DNA of 64,000 bases from an archaeon (GTDB taxonomy: Archaea > Nanobdellota > Nanobdellia > Pacearchaeales > GW2011-AR1). The notes below the pieces were generated by a model, which worked only from the letters and a program-made list of their open reading frames with translations, did no database searches and was not told the DNA's origin. The position numbers and the translations under genes are program-made. The stretch is taken from contig JAIORZ010000002.1 in NCBI GenBank assembly GCA_021107855.1, forward strand, positions 1-64,000, written 5' to 3'. Positions 34,432-43,021 of the stretch are shown here, piece by piece (position 1 is the stretch's first letter; each line of letters opens with the position of its first letter).

Positions 34432-35427
34432 TCAGACCTTCCCAATCTCCAACTCAACCCCGTCCCTCGCAATCATCACAACACAACTCCTCTCATCCTC
34501 AGCCCTAATCGAATACCCGTCCAACCCCTCACAAATCTTCCCAGCATAATCCAAAACCTCATCATGCCAAACCTGACTATCATACCCCATCCTCTCCCTC
34601 GCGAACCCAACAGCCTTATACCCCTTAACATGCACAAAATCAGGACTAGCCTTCCTAATCAACTCACAATACTCCCCAACATTTTCCTCACTCATATTCG
34701 TCATCCCACCAAACTCACCTTCCTTTCCCCTCTTAACAACCGTCAACCGAATCACCCTTCTAACCTTCCCCTTCAACTCCCGCATCACATCCAAACTCTC
34801 CAAAAAAACATTCCAAGCATCCTTCTTGCTAGACCGATGCCATTTATTCCATAAAGCCTCATTAGGAGCATTAGTAGAAATCACAAGTTGCGTCGGTAAC
34901 CCACTCTCTTCCAACCCCCTCAAAACATCAGGATTCAACCCATTCGTCACCAAAAAACTCACAGCCCCACGCTTCCTAATCTCAGCAAACATCTCCCCCA
35001 GCCTCGGATAAAGCGTCGGCTCCCCACTCAAACTCATCGTAAACAATTTCGGCTCAATATTCTTTTCAAAATTCTCCAAATCAACCTTCTTATTCCCCTT
35101 CATCCCCATCAACATCTCCCTCCTCTTCGCAACAATCCCATCCAAAATCTCAACCGGGTCATCAACCCCAGGCAAATCCGTCCCAAGATTCATCTCAATC
35201 GGCCTCCAACAATGTAAACACTGATTCTCACACCACATCACAGCCGGCGTCATCTGAACACAACCCGAACTCGAAATCCCATAAAACTTTTCCTTCCAAC
35301 ACCCACGGTCCCCCCGCAAAGAATTCTTCGTCCAACGACAAATCTGCACCGCACTCGTCTTTCCAACAAGCCCATAATTCATTTTTTTTAATTTCTCTCG
35401 AACATCCTTCAAATCACGATTATCCAT
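34432..35427 (-). CDS. taw1: tRNA-Phe 4-demethylwyosine synthase Taw1 (TYW1)
   Basis: 331 residues from ATG 35427. Radical-SAM enzyme that forms the tricyclic base of wyosine at G37 of tRNA-Phe using pyruvate. The SAM-cluster motif is WCENQCLHCWRP. TYW1 features include GLVGKTSAVQICRWTKNSL near the start (other cluster Cys) and LTVVKRGKEGEF. Length typical of the archaeal form without a flavodoxin domain. Confidence 0.93.
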   Translation of the reverse strand: MDNRDLKDVREKLKKMNYGLVGKTSAVQICRWTKNSLRGDRGCWKEKFYGISSSGCVQMTPAVMWCENQCLHCWRPIEMNLGTDLPGVDDPVEILDGIVAKRREMLMGMKGNKKVDLENFEKNIEPKLFTMSLSGEPTLYPRLGEMFAEIRKRGAVSFLVTNGLNPDVLRGLEESGLPTQLVISTNAPNEALWNKWHRSSKKDAWNVFLESLDVMRELKGKVRRVIRLTVVKRGKEGEFGGMTNMSEENVGEYCELIRKASPDFVHVKGYKAVGFARERMGYDSQVWHDEVLDYAGKICEGLDGYSIRAEDERSCVVMIARDGVELEIGKV

Positions 35428-35457
35428 AAAAACAAAAAACAAAATTCCCTTATAAAA

Positions 35458-35742
35458 CTAATCACTAGCCGTTTCTTCCAATTCAAAAAACCTGCATTTT
35501 TTTCGCAGTTTTCTCACAACACCAATAGAAGCGGAGCGCCTTCTATACGCGCTCTGAAAAATACAAGGTTCTGCAACAAGATTTCCCCTAGGACAACCCT
35601 TAGAGGTATAATGAACAAGACGTATTTCCAAAGAACTATCCCTGACATAAAGTTTACATTCATCCATAGACGGACATTCAAATCTCTTACGAATATCGTC
35701 CTCAATCACCTCCAAATCTTCATCGCCACATTTCAATACCAT
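35458..35742 (-). CDS. Small Cys-rich orphan between Taw1 and site-2 protease
   Basis: 94 residues with six cysteines, including ECPSMDECKLY, GCPRG, EPCIF and KKCRFF. The first pair matches the spacing and residues of ECPLANECSLV in the orphan wedged between uL3 and uL4 (23395). A basic patch (YRRRSASIGVVRKLRKK) follows. Possible zinc-binding protein; balanced base composition. No family recognised. Confidence 0.65.
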   Translation of the reverse strand: MVLKCGDEDLEVIEDDIRKRFECPSMDECKLYVRDSSLEIRLVHYTSKGCPRGNLVAEPCIFQSAYRRRSASIGVVRKLRKKCRFFELEETASD

Positions 35743-35772
35743 AACAATACATAAGAGAACACCTTATATCTT

Positions 35773-37152
35773 TTACCAAACCCGAATAAACCAAAAAAAC
35801 ATCATCACCGCAAACAAGAACAAAATAAAATAAGTCGCAAACTTATACGCACCCTTAGCAATCTTCTTCGAGCCAAAAGCCCCCAACACCATCAAATAAA
35901 AGAACCTCCCACCATCCAAAATCCCCAACGGCATCATATTAAACAACGCCACAAGCAAATTAATAATCATAATCCACCACAACAAATGATAAATAAAGAA
36001 AACAAACTCCCCATCCCACGTCGGCTTATAATAAGTAGATGATTCCTTAAAACTCATAAACTTCGCCAAAAATCCCTGGATAAAACCCTTAGGCTCCGCA
36101 ACATTATGCCCAACGCCCAAATACGCCCGACCTCCAACCTCAGGATGCTCGCCCAACATAACATCATACTCATTCAGTCCATCAACATCCTCAGTCACAA
36201 ACCTAACAATATCCCCAGGATTCTTATTCTCCAAAAACCACCTCAAACTATCCATTCCCAAAATCTTAACATCATCAGCCTGAATAATCGCTCCCCTCAT
36301 CCCAGCCAAAACCGCCGGCGCCTCGGTATAAACAAGTAAATACTCCACACCCTCATTCTCCAACTGCACCGCCAACCCCTCATCCAAATAATAATCCCCC
36401 TGCTCAGTCAAAACCTTCGTCAATCGTTCCCCTTCTTCATACCCAGTCACATTCTCCAACGGAATCGCCGCAGCACCATAAGAATTAAAAATATAACCCG
36501 ACGCAGCAAACGAACTAAAAAAGAACCCAACATAAAGCCCATAAAACAACAACGCTGTCAAAGTATTCGCAAAAACACCCGCAGCCAAAACCGTCATCTG
36601 CTCCACCTTCTTTTTCTTCTTCATGCTCTTCTCATCCTGCTCAACAAACGCCCCAAGAATAGGCCCCAAAAAAACCAACCCAGTAGATTTAATCTTAATC
36701 TTGAACAACTTCATAAAAATCCCATGACTAAACTCGTGGACAATCGCCACAATCGCCAACGCCACAATAAAATAAGTAAAATAGAACGGCGGGAAGAAAC
36801 TCTCCATCCCAAACAGCTTCGGGAAATACGGAATCAGCGGAGCAATCGGAGGCGCCTTAATCAACTTCGTAATCTCAGGATGCAACAAATAAATCAACGC
36901 AGTCTGTCCCAACATCCAAACCATCACTCCCATCAAAAACACTCCAATCCCAATAATCAAATACTTCAACCTATGCAACAGCCCAGAAAATTTCTCCGCA
37001 AACCAGTTAATCGCCTCCACCCCAAACTGCGTTCTCCACATAAACATAATCCCCTCACGAGACAATTCCTTCTGCCTATTCCTCAAAAACCAAAAAACAC
37101 CAACGCTAAACAAAACCAGAAACGTCACATCATAAACCCAAAAGCTCACCAT
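35773..37152 (-). CDS. Site-2 protease-like intramembrane metalloprotease (M50)
   Basis: About 459 residues from ATG 37152 (MVSFWVYDVTF). Zinc motif VHEFSHGIFM (HExxH) in an early TM and the third ligand in LGILDGGRFFY near the C-terminus. A PDZ domain (about residues 200-330, MRGAIIQADDVKILGMDSL) lies between. Cleaves membrane-bound regulators or leftover signal peptides. A structured hairpin element precedes it. Confidence 0.92.
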   Translation of the reverse strand: MVSFWVYDVTFLVLFSVGVFWFLRNRQKELSREGIMFMWRTQFGVEAINWFAEKFSGLLHRLKYLIIGIGVFLMGVMVWMLGQTALIYLLHPEITKLIKAPPIAPLIPYFPKLFGMESFFPPFYFTYFIVALAIVAIVHEFSHGIFMKLFKIKIKSTGLVFLGPILGAFVEQDEKSMKKKKKVEQMTVLAAGVFANTLTALLFYGLYVGFFFSSFAASGYIFNSYGAAAIPLENVTGYEEGERLTKVLTEQGDYYLDEGLAVQLENEGVEYLLVYTEAPAVLAGMRGAIIQADDVKILGMDSLRWFLENKNPGDIVRFVTEDVDGLNEYDVMLGEHPEVGGRAYLGVGHNVAEPKGFIQGFLAKFMSFKESSTYYKPTWDGEFVFFIYHLLWWIMIINLLVALFNMMPLGILDGGRFFYLMVLGAFGSKKIAKGAYKFATYFILFLFAVMMFFWFIRVW

Positions 37153-37216
37153 CCCAACCAAACACAATTCTTCTTTAAAAAACTATTCTATCAGTTTTTT
37201 GGTTGACCAAGCCCGC

Positions 37217-37274
37217 AAATTAAAATTTTAGTTGCAGGTGTCCTCCGGACGGCAACGTTAAGAAATTTTAATTT
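37217..37274 (-). ncRNA. Structured hairpin element, copy 2 (3' of eL40)
   Basis: 58 nt, about 105 nt after the eL40 stop and 65 nt before the protease start. A 12-bp perfect outer stem (37217-37228 with 37263-37274), a middle stem GTTGC/GCAAC and the inner hairpin GTCC-TCC-GGAC. Compared with copy 1 at 31616, two middle-stem pairs and several outer pairs have changed on both sides, while the joining segments are conserved. This is strong evidence for a conserved RNA (or ssDNA) fold. Confidence 0.6.
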
Positions 37275-37378
37275 ACATTAAATACGATATTTTAAATTGC
37301 ATTTTTTATTAGAAAATGAAATTTAAAAGAATCGCTAACTAAGTTTTGATTCCAGGGAACCTTTTTCTAAAAGGGAGC

Positions 37379-37543
37379 CTACTTTTTCCTAACCGGTCTA
37401 AAATCCCGCCCCTTACACTTCCGACATCTAACCTTCCCACCAATAATCTTCAAAGGCTCAACCTTCATTTTATGCTTACAGACCTTGCAAACAAACGCAT
37501 TCTTATACAACCTATTTTGCGCAGCCGGAATTTTCGTTGCCAT
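37379..37543 (-). CDS. rpl40e: Ribosomal protein eL40
   Basis: 54 residues, ATG 37543 to TAG 37379. MATKIPAAQNRLYKNAFVC, then CKHK, CRKCKGRDFRPVRKK: two CxxC pairs forming the eL40 zinc finger, with the archaeal start lacking ubiquitin. The middle is a little longer than usual. Downstream lies the hairpin element copy 2. Confidence 0.88.
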   Translation of the reverse strand: MATKIPAAQNRLYKNAFVCKVCKHKMKVEPLKIIGGKVRCRKCKGRDFRPVRKK

Positions 37544-37560
37544 AATAAGAAGCAAAGATT

Positions 37561-37974
37561 TTACTTTTTAAAACTATTGGTAGACTTCCACTCTCGCAAC
37601 AATGTGCGGCGAGGAGTATCATTAATATAATCATATTCAAGCTCAGTCATTTTTCTGTCACGCATTTTCATTTCGAGATTAGCAACATGATTATAGACCA
37701 AAGTGGGATAGTCAGTAAATCTAGCCCAAAATCCAGAATCTATGGCAGCCTGTTGCACAAACTTAATTTTTCTATAAACAGGGTCTAAATCTTTAGCACC
37801 ATCGAGACAACCTGTTCTTTTATTACACTCACTTATTCTCATTTTAACATCAGAAGGGGAATACATTCTGTCCCAATTAAAAGCAAGATTCATAACAAAA
37901 TTAATTCTTTTCTCAGTTTTCTCTATTATATCGTGTTGGTTTTCAATATATTCCGGAAATGAAAATTTATCCAT
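37561..37974 (-). CDS. Orphan protein before eL40
   Basis: 137 residues, 18 nt upstream of eL40 and codirectional. Helical and charged, with an aromatic-rich middle (SGFWARFTDYPTLVYNHV). Two cysteines (ECNKRTGC). AT-rich and balanced, unlike flanks. No family recognised; behaves like the other orphan genes next to ribosomal genes. Confidence 0.6.
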   Translation of the reverse strand: MDKFSFPEYIENQHDIIEKTEKRINFVMNLAFNWDRMYSPSDVKMRISECNKRTGCLDGAKDLDPVYRKIKFVQQAAIDSGFWARFTDYPTLVYNHVANLEMKMRDRKMTELEYDYINDTPRRTLLREWKSTNSFKK

Positions 37975-38035
37975 AACAGAATCAAAATAATCTACTTAAT
38001 AAATATACAACATAATAAAAAATATACTTCAAAAA

Positions 38036-38422
38036 TCAAAGAGCTCTCTTCAACAATTTCTCACCCTCGACATCCCAATACTCAACATTCCCACCCTCAA
38101 CAATTCCCTCAACACCCTCGCCAATCTCCAAATCCAAATTCTCAAAACTCTCACTATCCATAATACTCGCCATATTCCCATGAACCGACAGAACCTGCCC
38201 ATTCCGTTTATCAATCATAGGAACCTCAAACTTATCATGCCCAGGAACAACCTGAACCTTTTTCTTCCCAGTAAAAATATTCACAGCCTCAAACCGAACC
38301 TTCGAATGCCCATGCTTCCCAGTCTTAGAAATATCCATCTTCTTCACCTGAAACGCAGAACCGTCAATCAAAAGGAAAGTATTTACCCTCATCTCCGTAG
38401 CATCAATAACTCTAGCAACCAT
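38036..38422 (-). CDS. Translation factor aIF5A
   Basis: 128 residues from ATG 38422 (MVARVIDATEMRV). The hypusine loop reads SKTGKHGHSKV, with the modifiable Lys in place. SH3-like then OB domain. It promotes peptide bond formation at stalling sequences and termination. Deoxyhypusine synthase is not in this window. Confidence 0.95.
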   Translation of the reverse strand: MVARVIDATEMRVNTFLLIDGSAFQVKKMDISKTGKHGHSKVRFEAVNIFTGKKKVQVVPGHDKFEVPMIDKRNGQVLSVHGNMASIMDSESFENLDLEIGEGVEGIVEGGNVEYWDVEGEKLLKRAL

Positions 38423-38444
38423 GCACAACTAAAATTAATTTCTT

Positions 38445-38831
38445 TTATAAAACTTTGCCAGATTCTATAAATTTCCTAACAGAAAGAACAACATTTTCTT
38501 TTCTCACTTCCTCCACGGAAAAAAACCTCATACCCTGTCCCTCTTTTTGCTCAAGCTCATCGATCTCAACAGTCCCCAAATATTCATAGATATAAACATC
38601 CGAAATCCCAGGAATATTAATTTTCTCAATAAATTTAACTTTTCCAGAAACATCAAAACAAAGCTCCTCCATAATCTCACGAACCACAGCTTCCTCAGGA
38701 GCCTCCCCTCCATCAACCGCTCCACCAAAAAGCCCCCACATATTACGACAAGCAATCTCCTCTTTATCATCTCTATGCTGAAGCAAAAACTTACCTTCCT
38801 CATTCCTCAAAATGATACCAACACTATCCAT
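38445..38831 (-). CDS. NUDIX hydrolase
   Basis: 128 residues from ATG 38831 (MDSVGIILRNEEG). The NUDIX box is complete: GGAVDGGEAPEEAVVREIM followed by EEL. Small house-cleaning pyrophosphatase of the MutT type; the substrate is not predictable. An A-box tatttataa precedes it. Confidence 0.9.
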   Translation of the reverse strand: MDSVGIILRNEEGKFLLQHRDDKEEIACRNMWGLFGGAVDGGEAPEEAVVREIMEELCFDVSGKVKFIEKINIPGISDVYIYEYLGTVEIDELEQKEGQGMRFFSVEEVRKENVVLSVRKFIESGKVL

Positions 38832-38902
38832 GAAAAACAAAAGTATAATATATTTATAATTTCTTCCCAAACTCTTAAAAAGCAAAATAATTTCACTGAC
38901 TT

Positions 38903-39550
38903 ATGACAATCCAAAAAAACGACTTCATAGAAATATCCTTCACCGGGAAAATGACAAACACAGATGAAATCTTCGACACAAACATCAAAGCCGACGCAGA
39001 AAAAGCAGGCTTCAAAACAGAAGGCATAAAACCATTCATTCTTTCAGTCGGACACAAAATGCTCCCAGGAGGTTTCGACGACGACCTAACAGGAAAAGAC
39101 GTAGAAAAAGAATACACGCTAAATCTAACTCCGGAAAAAGCGTTCGGAAAAAGAAACCCACAACTAATAAGAATGATTCCAACAAAACTCTTCCACGAGC
39201 AAAAAATCAACCCAGTCAAAGGCATGCAACTAAACCTAGACGGCCAAATAGTAAAAGTCCTATCAAGCGACAGAGGACGAACACTCACAGACTTCAACAA
39301 TCCACTCGCCGGAAAACCAATCACCTATATATATAAGATAAACAAAATGATAACCGAGCAAAAAGAAAAAATCGACGCACTCCAAGACTTCCTCTTCCGA
39401 CAAACATTCGAATACGAACTAAAAGACAAAACAATCACCTTCAAAGTCCCAAAAGAAGCCGAGCAATTCATAAAAATGCTTTCACCAAAATTCGAAGAAA
39501 TCCTAGGATTAAAAATCAACACAAAAGTAACAGAAGAAAAGAAAAAATAA
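38903..39550 (+). CDS. FKBP-type peptidyl-prolyl isomerase (SlyD-like)
   Basis: 215 residues. Opening FIEISFTGKM and the inserted-in-flap chaperone domain (GKDVEKEYTLNLTPEKAFGKRNP) are those of archaeal long FKBPs/SlyD. A C-terminal extension of about 70 residues is typical of the archaeal long form. Cytosolic folding helper. Shares the promoter string aaactcttaaaaag with the secE promoter region at 41269. Confidence 0.9.
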   Translation: MTIQKNDFIEISFTGKMTNTDEIFDTNIKADAEKAGFKTEGIKPFILSVGHKMLPGGFDDDLTGKDVEKEYTLNLTPEKAFGKRNPQLIRMIPTKLFHEQKINPVKGMQLNLDGQIVKVLSSDRGRTLTDFNNPLAGKPITYIYKINKMITEQKEKIDALQDFLFRQTFEYELKDKTITFKVPKEAEQFIKMLSPKFEEILGLKINTKVTEEKKK

Positions 39551-39603
39551 TTATCCACCCAACCCCACAAATTCTTAAAAACCCAATTCTCCAAAAGAAA
39601 TCT

Positions 39604-39685
39604 ATGGAACTAAATCAAAACGTAGTTTTGGAAACTAAGTTTCTCTACTTGCGAGAAATTTCTCTTTTCTAAAGAGAAAGAAATC
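39604..39685 (+). promoter_or_regulatory. 82-nt leader element with conserved upstream peptide, copy 1 (ftsZ)
   Basis: From ATG 39604 to the base before the FtsZ ATG. Contains a 22-codon ORF (39604-39672; MELNQNVVLETKF... ending YLREISLF) in a different frame, whose TAA lies 13 nt before ftsZ. An A-box cttaaaaa is centred about 27 nt before the upstream ATG, so that ORF would be leaderless. Hairpins: CAAAAC-GTA-GTTTTG, TTTCTC-N7-GAGAAA and TTCTCTT-TTCTA-AAGAGAA. Nearly the same 82 nt precede uL11 and rpoP. Confidence 0.8.
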
Positions 39686-40798
39686 ATGGAAGATATACTA
39701 AGAGATGATATGCCAGAAACCCAGTCGTTCCCACAGCAAAACGCAAACTCAGAAATAGACCACGAACTCGAACAAATTCTACGAAAACAATCCGCAAGAA
39801 TCAAAGTTGTCGGAGTCGGGGGCGGAGGCGGAAACACAACTTCCCGAATGCGAGAAATCGGAATTAAAGGCGGCGAAATTATAGCAATCAACACCGACGC
39901 ACAAGATCTCCTCTACACAAACGCCGACCGAAAAATACTAATCGGACGAGAAATCTCAAGAGGGCTAGGAGCAGGATCAAATCCAAGAATAGGAGCCGAA
40001 GCCGCAAAAGAACAAGCCCAAGAAATCAAGAAAAAAATTACTAATTCAGATTTAGTCTTTATAACATGTGGACTCGGAGGAGGAACCGGAACAGGCGCGG
40101 CACCAGTCGTAGCTGAAATTGCAAAAAAACAAGACGCCCTAGTCATCGGAGTCGTAACACTACCATTCACAGTAGAAGGGGCGAAACGAATCGAAAACGC
40201 GATGGACGGACTCGAAAGAATGGAAGGAATCGTCGACACACTAATCGTAATCCCAAACGACAAACTCCTCGACCTCGCACCAGACCTACCCCTAACAACA
40301 GCCTTCAGAGTAGCGGACGAAATACTAACAAACGCAGTCAAAGGAATCACAGAGCTAGTAACATCCTCGGGGCTAGTAAATTTAGATTTCGCAGACATCA
40401 AAGCAATCATGGCAAACGGAGGAGTGTCCCTAATAGGAATGGGAGAATCCGACTCAAGCGACCGAGCAGCAGAAGCAATAGACAAAGCACTAAACAACCC
40501 ACTCCTAGACGTCGACATAAAAAACGCGAGCGGGGCATTAGTAAACGTAATCGGCGGAACCGACCTGTCCCTCGAAGAATATAAACAAGTAGTTCAAAAA
40601 GTCGGCGAACAACTTTCCCCAGACGCAAAATTAATCTCAGGAGCACAAATCAGCAAAGACCTGGAAAAATCGATAAAAGTAATGGTTATAGTAACAGGAG
40701 TCAAATCCCCACAAATCTCAGGCGAAAAATTACCCATAGAAGAAGCCCGAAGAAAAGACATAGAAAGCGAACTCGGGATAGAGTTTTTCGAAGAATAA
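39686..40798 (+). CDS. ftsZ: Cell division protein FtsZ
   Basis: 370 residues; tubulin-like GTPase forming the division ring. GTP-binding loop VGVGGGGGNTTSRM, tubulin signature GLGGGTGTGAAPV and the T7-loop region NLDFADIKAIM are intact. A short N-terminal tail of about 35 residues and a C-terminal peptide ending ELGIEFFEE are present. SepF, the membrane anchor of archaeal FtsZ, is encoded 3.5 kb downstream in the same cluster. Translation may be controlled by the upstream peptide element. Confidence 0.97.
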   Translation: MEDILRDDMPETQSFPQQNANSEIDHELEQILRKQSARIKVVGVGGGGGNTTSRMREIGIKGGEIIAINTDAQDLLYTNADRKILIGREISRGLGAGSNPRIGAEAAKEQAQEIKKKITNSDLVFITCGLGGGTGTGAAPVVAEIAKKQDALVIGVVTLPFTVEGAKRIENAMDGLERMEGIVDTLIVIPNDKLLDLAPDLPLTTAFRVADEILTNAVKGITELVTSSGLVNLDFADIKAIMANGGVSLIGMGESDSSDRAAEAIDKALNNPLLDVDIKNASGALVNVIGGTDLSLEEYKQVVQKVGEQLSPDAKLISGAQISKDLEKSIKVMVIVTGVKSPQISGEKLPIEEARRKDIESELGIEFFEE

Positions 40799-40800
40799 TA

Positions 40801-41127
40801 TCAGATAGTATGCATCAATCCGTAAAAAAACCAAAAAAGAAATAAGGTCATTATTATCCAAAATATATTTATTTTAATATAAGATTTATAAAATTTATTT
40901 CTAAAGCTTTCGTCCTTATTTTTAACAAAAAATGAGAATAGAAGAGCAACCAAAGGTAATAATAAAATAAATGCAACAGGAAGAAAAAATACACCAAAAA
41001 TTCCATCAAAAATACACCCAATACCAGGACAATATATTATAGAAAGTCCAATCATATAAGAAACAAAAACCAATCCTAAGATAAGAGCAACAAAAGAAAC
41101 AACATAAAAAAGGGTCTTCCGCTCCAT
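40801..41127 (-). CDS. Small membrane protein on the opposite strand between ftsZ and secE
   Basis: 108 residues with three or four TM helices (VVSFVALILGLVFVSYMIGL; FFLPVAFILLLPLVALLFSF) and a polar loop before the last one. AT-rich, balanced and antiparallel to the surrounding operon, so probably a later insert. No family recognised. Confidence 0.6.
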   Translation of the reverse strand: MERKTLFYVVSFVALILGLVFVSYMIGLSIIYCPGIGCIFDGIFGVFFLPVAFILLLPLVALLFSFFVKNKDESFRNKFYKSYIKINIFWIIMTLFLFWFFYGLMHTI

Positions 41128-41238
41128 ATTAACATTATATCTAAGTATTTTATAAATTTATCCGTACCCGAAATTTCATTTAATATCAGCAAAAACGAAA
41201 ATAACAAACTCCGAAGTTTTAGCTCACCAGAGATACCT

Positions 41239-41260
41239 ACTGGGTAAAAGCCAGTTTTTA
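41239..41260 (+). terminator. Small hairpin with T-run before secE
   Basis: ACTGG-GTAAAAG-CCAGT followed by TTTTT. Lies after the antisense gene and before secE. A weak terminator or RNA processing site on the plus strand. Confidence 0.3.
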
Positions 41261-41305
41261 AGAGAACCCCCAAACTCTTAAAAAGTCAATCTAATTACAA
41301 CCTGT

Positions 41306-41497
41306 ATGGCAAAAAAACTAACAAGAAAAATATCAACCCAATATCACAAATACCTTCGAGTCTGGCACCTACTTAAAAAACCGACCATGGAAGAATTCAA
41401 AACAATTTCAAAAGTAACCGTCATAGGACTCCTAGTAATCGGCGCCCTCGGATTCGTAGTCTCTATAATTATAAAAAATGTTTTTCAATTTCATTAA
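41306..41497 (+). CDS. secE: Preprotein translocase subunit SecE (Sec61 gamma)
   Basis: 63 residues: an amphipathic helix (RVWHLLKKPTMEEFKTIS) and one C-terminal TM (VIGLLVIGALGFVVSIII). Partner of SecY encoded at 9261. Placed before spt5 as in most archaea. Confidence 0.93.
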   Translation: MAKKLTRKISTQYHKYLRVWHLLKKPTMEEFKTISKVTVIGLLVIGALGFVVSIIIKNVFQFH

Positions 41498-41574
41498 CAC
41501 CCAAACTTTTTTAAACCCAAACTTTTAATAAATTATATCTAGTTCTTAGATTTCTTTGAATTAGCATAAGCAAA

Positions 41575-42249
41575 ATGGGCATAGGATACAACGATGAATT
41601 CGACTACCTCGATGAAGAGGATACTAGCAGCGCAGAAGAAACATTCGCACCAAAGATAAAGGGATCAAGCAAACCTTCTCTGGTCCCAGAAGATCAAGTA
41701 GACACAGAACCAGCAAAAGAATTAGCCGAAGAGGAAAAGGAAATAGAGGAAGAAGCAAAAATTAAAAAAAAGCCCGCAAGAAAATTCGAATCCCAAATCT
41801 ACATCGTAAAAGTTACAACAAACAAAGAAGACAAAGCACTCGAGATGATTGCCGACAAAGTCAAGAAAAAGAAAATCGGAATTTACGCAATAGCAAGACC
41901 GCACGGACTAAGAGGCTATATATTTCTAGAATCTCCAGACCACAAACACGCAGAAGACGCAGTATTTAACCTACCATACGTAAAAGGAATCATCGGCGAA
42001 ACCGTAACCTACGACAAAATCAAACAAATGCTCGAGCCAGTCGCAGCCGACATCAAAATCGAAAAGAACGACATCATAGAAATAATCTCCGAACCATTCA
42101 AGAACGAAAAAGCAAAAGTCGTACGAGTAGACAAACCAAAAAACGAATGCGTCGTCTCTCTCCTGGCAGCAGCAGTTCCAATTCCAGTAACAGTAAAACT
42201 AGACAACATCAGAGTAATAAGAAGGGAGGAACTCGAAGACGAGGAATAG
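41575..42249 (+). CDS. spt5: Transcription elongation factor Spt5 with acidic N-terminal extension
   Basis: 224 residues. Residues about 75-165 are the NGN domain (QIYIVKVTTNKEDKALEM; ARPHGLRGYIFLES) and the rest a KOW domain (NDIIEIISEPFKNEKAKVV). The first 75 residues are Asp/Glu-rich and resemble the acidic N-terminus of eukaryotic Spt5, which archaeal Spt5 normally lacks. Links RNA polymerase to the ribosome; Spt4 is not in the window. Confidence 0.93.
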   Translation: MGIGYNDEFDYLDEEDTSSAEETFAPKIKGSSKPSLVPEDQVDTEPAKELAEEEKEIEEEAKIKKKPARKFESQIYIVKVTTNKEDKALEMIADKVKKKKIGIYAIARPHGLRGYIFLESPDHKHAEDAVFNLPYVKGIIGETVTYDKIKQMLEPVAADIKIEKNDIIEIISEPFKNEKAKVVRVDKPKNECVVSLLAAAVPIPVTVKLDNIRVIRREELEDEE

Positions 42250-42279
42250 TTTTTTAAACTAACCTCTCAAAAATCTAAC

Positions 42280-42361
42280 ATGGAATTAAATCAAAACGCA
42301 GTTTTGGAAATTAAGTTTTTCTACTTGCGAGAAATTTCTTTTTTCTAAAAAGAAAGAAATC
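42280..42361 (+). promoter_or_regulatory. 82-nt leader element with conserved upstream peptide, copy 2 (uL11)
   Basis: Same length as copy 1 and begins with ATG 42280; ORF of 22 codons (MELNQNAVLE...YLREISFF) ends TAA 42346-42348, 13 nt before uL11. A-box ttttttaaac centred about 25 nt upstream of its ATG. In the third hairpin the C of TCTC becomes T and the paired G of GAGA becomes A, keeping the pair. Confidence 0.8.
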
Positions 42362-43003
42362 ATGACAGTCATCAAATTACTAGTCGAAGGCGGAAACATG
42401 ACACCAGGTCCAGCCGTAGCACAGCAACTAGGACCAATGGGAGTCAACATGGGGAAAGTAATCTCCGACGTGAACGAAGCAACACAAGAGTTCAAAGGCG
42501 TAACACTCCCAGTCCATCTAACAATCAACCCAGAAACAAAAGAAGTCTCAATAAAAGTATTATCCCCTCCAACTTCCGAACTAATCAAAAAAGAACTCGG
42601 AATCGAAAAAGCATCCGGCGCAAGACTAAAACAACGAGTCGGGAACTTCGCAATAGAACAAGTCATCTCGGTAGCAAAAGCAAAACACGATTCAATGCTC
42701 TCAAATAATTTCATGGCAACACTAAAATCAGTATTAGGAACATGCCAAGCTCTGGGCGTATTAGTAGAGAACAAAGAAATCAAAGAAGTCCTAGAAGAAA
42801 TCCAAGAAGGAAAATACTCAGAAGAAATCTCAGCTCAAAAAACCGACATCGATTCAGAAAAGCGTCAAAAATTAGATTCTTATTTCAAAGAAGTTGCGGC
42901 AGAGCAAGAAGCAATCAAGAAAGCCGAAGATGCTGAGAAGGCGGCAGAAGAAGAAGCAAAAGCCACAGAAACAACAAAGCCAGAAGAAACAGAAGAGAAA
43001 TAA
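42362..43003 (+). CDS. rpl11: Ribosomal protein uL11 with long acidic C-terminal tail
   Basis: 213 residues; normal uL11 (about 160) plus a C-terminal extension rich in Glu, Ala, Lys and Thr. Core motif GGNMTPGPAVAQQLGPMGVN marks the GTPase-centre protein. The tail starts after residue 150 and could be a coiled coil. Preceded by copy 2 of the leader element rather than directly by spt5. Confidence 0.95.
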   Translation: MTVIKLLVEGGNMTPGPAVAQQLGPMGVNMGKVISDVNEATQEFKGVTLPVHLTINPETKEVSIKVLSPPTSELIKKELGIEKASGARLKQRVGNFAIEQVISVAKAKHDSMLSNNFMATLKSVLGTCQALGVLVENKEIKEVLEEIQEGKYSEEISAQKTDIDSEKRQKLDSYFKEVAAEQEAIKKAEDAEKAAEEEAKATETTKPEETEEK

Positions 43004-43021
43004 GTTTATAAGTCAATAATT

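Noticed and set aside
39610-39894. Minus-strand frames over the 82-nt elements
   Set aside because: Also open and similar between copies, but they run antisense into ftsZ or uL11, lack promoters on that strand, and their similarity is a by-product of the repeated DNA.
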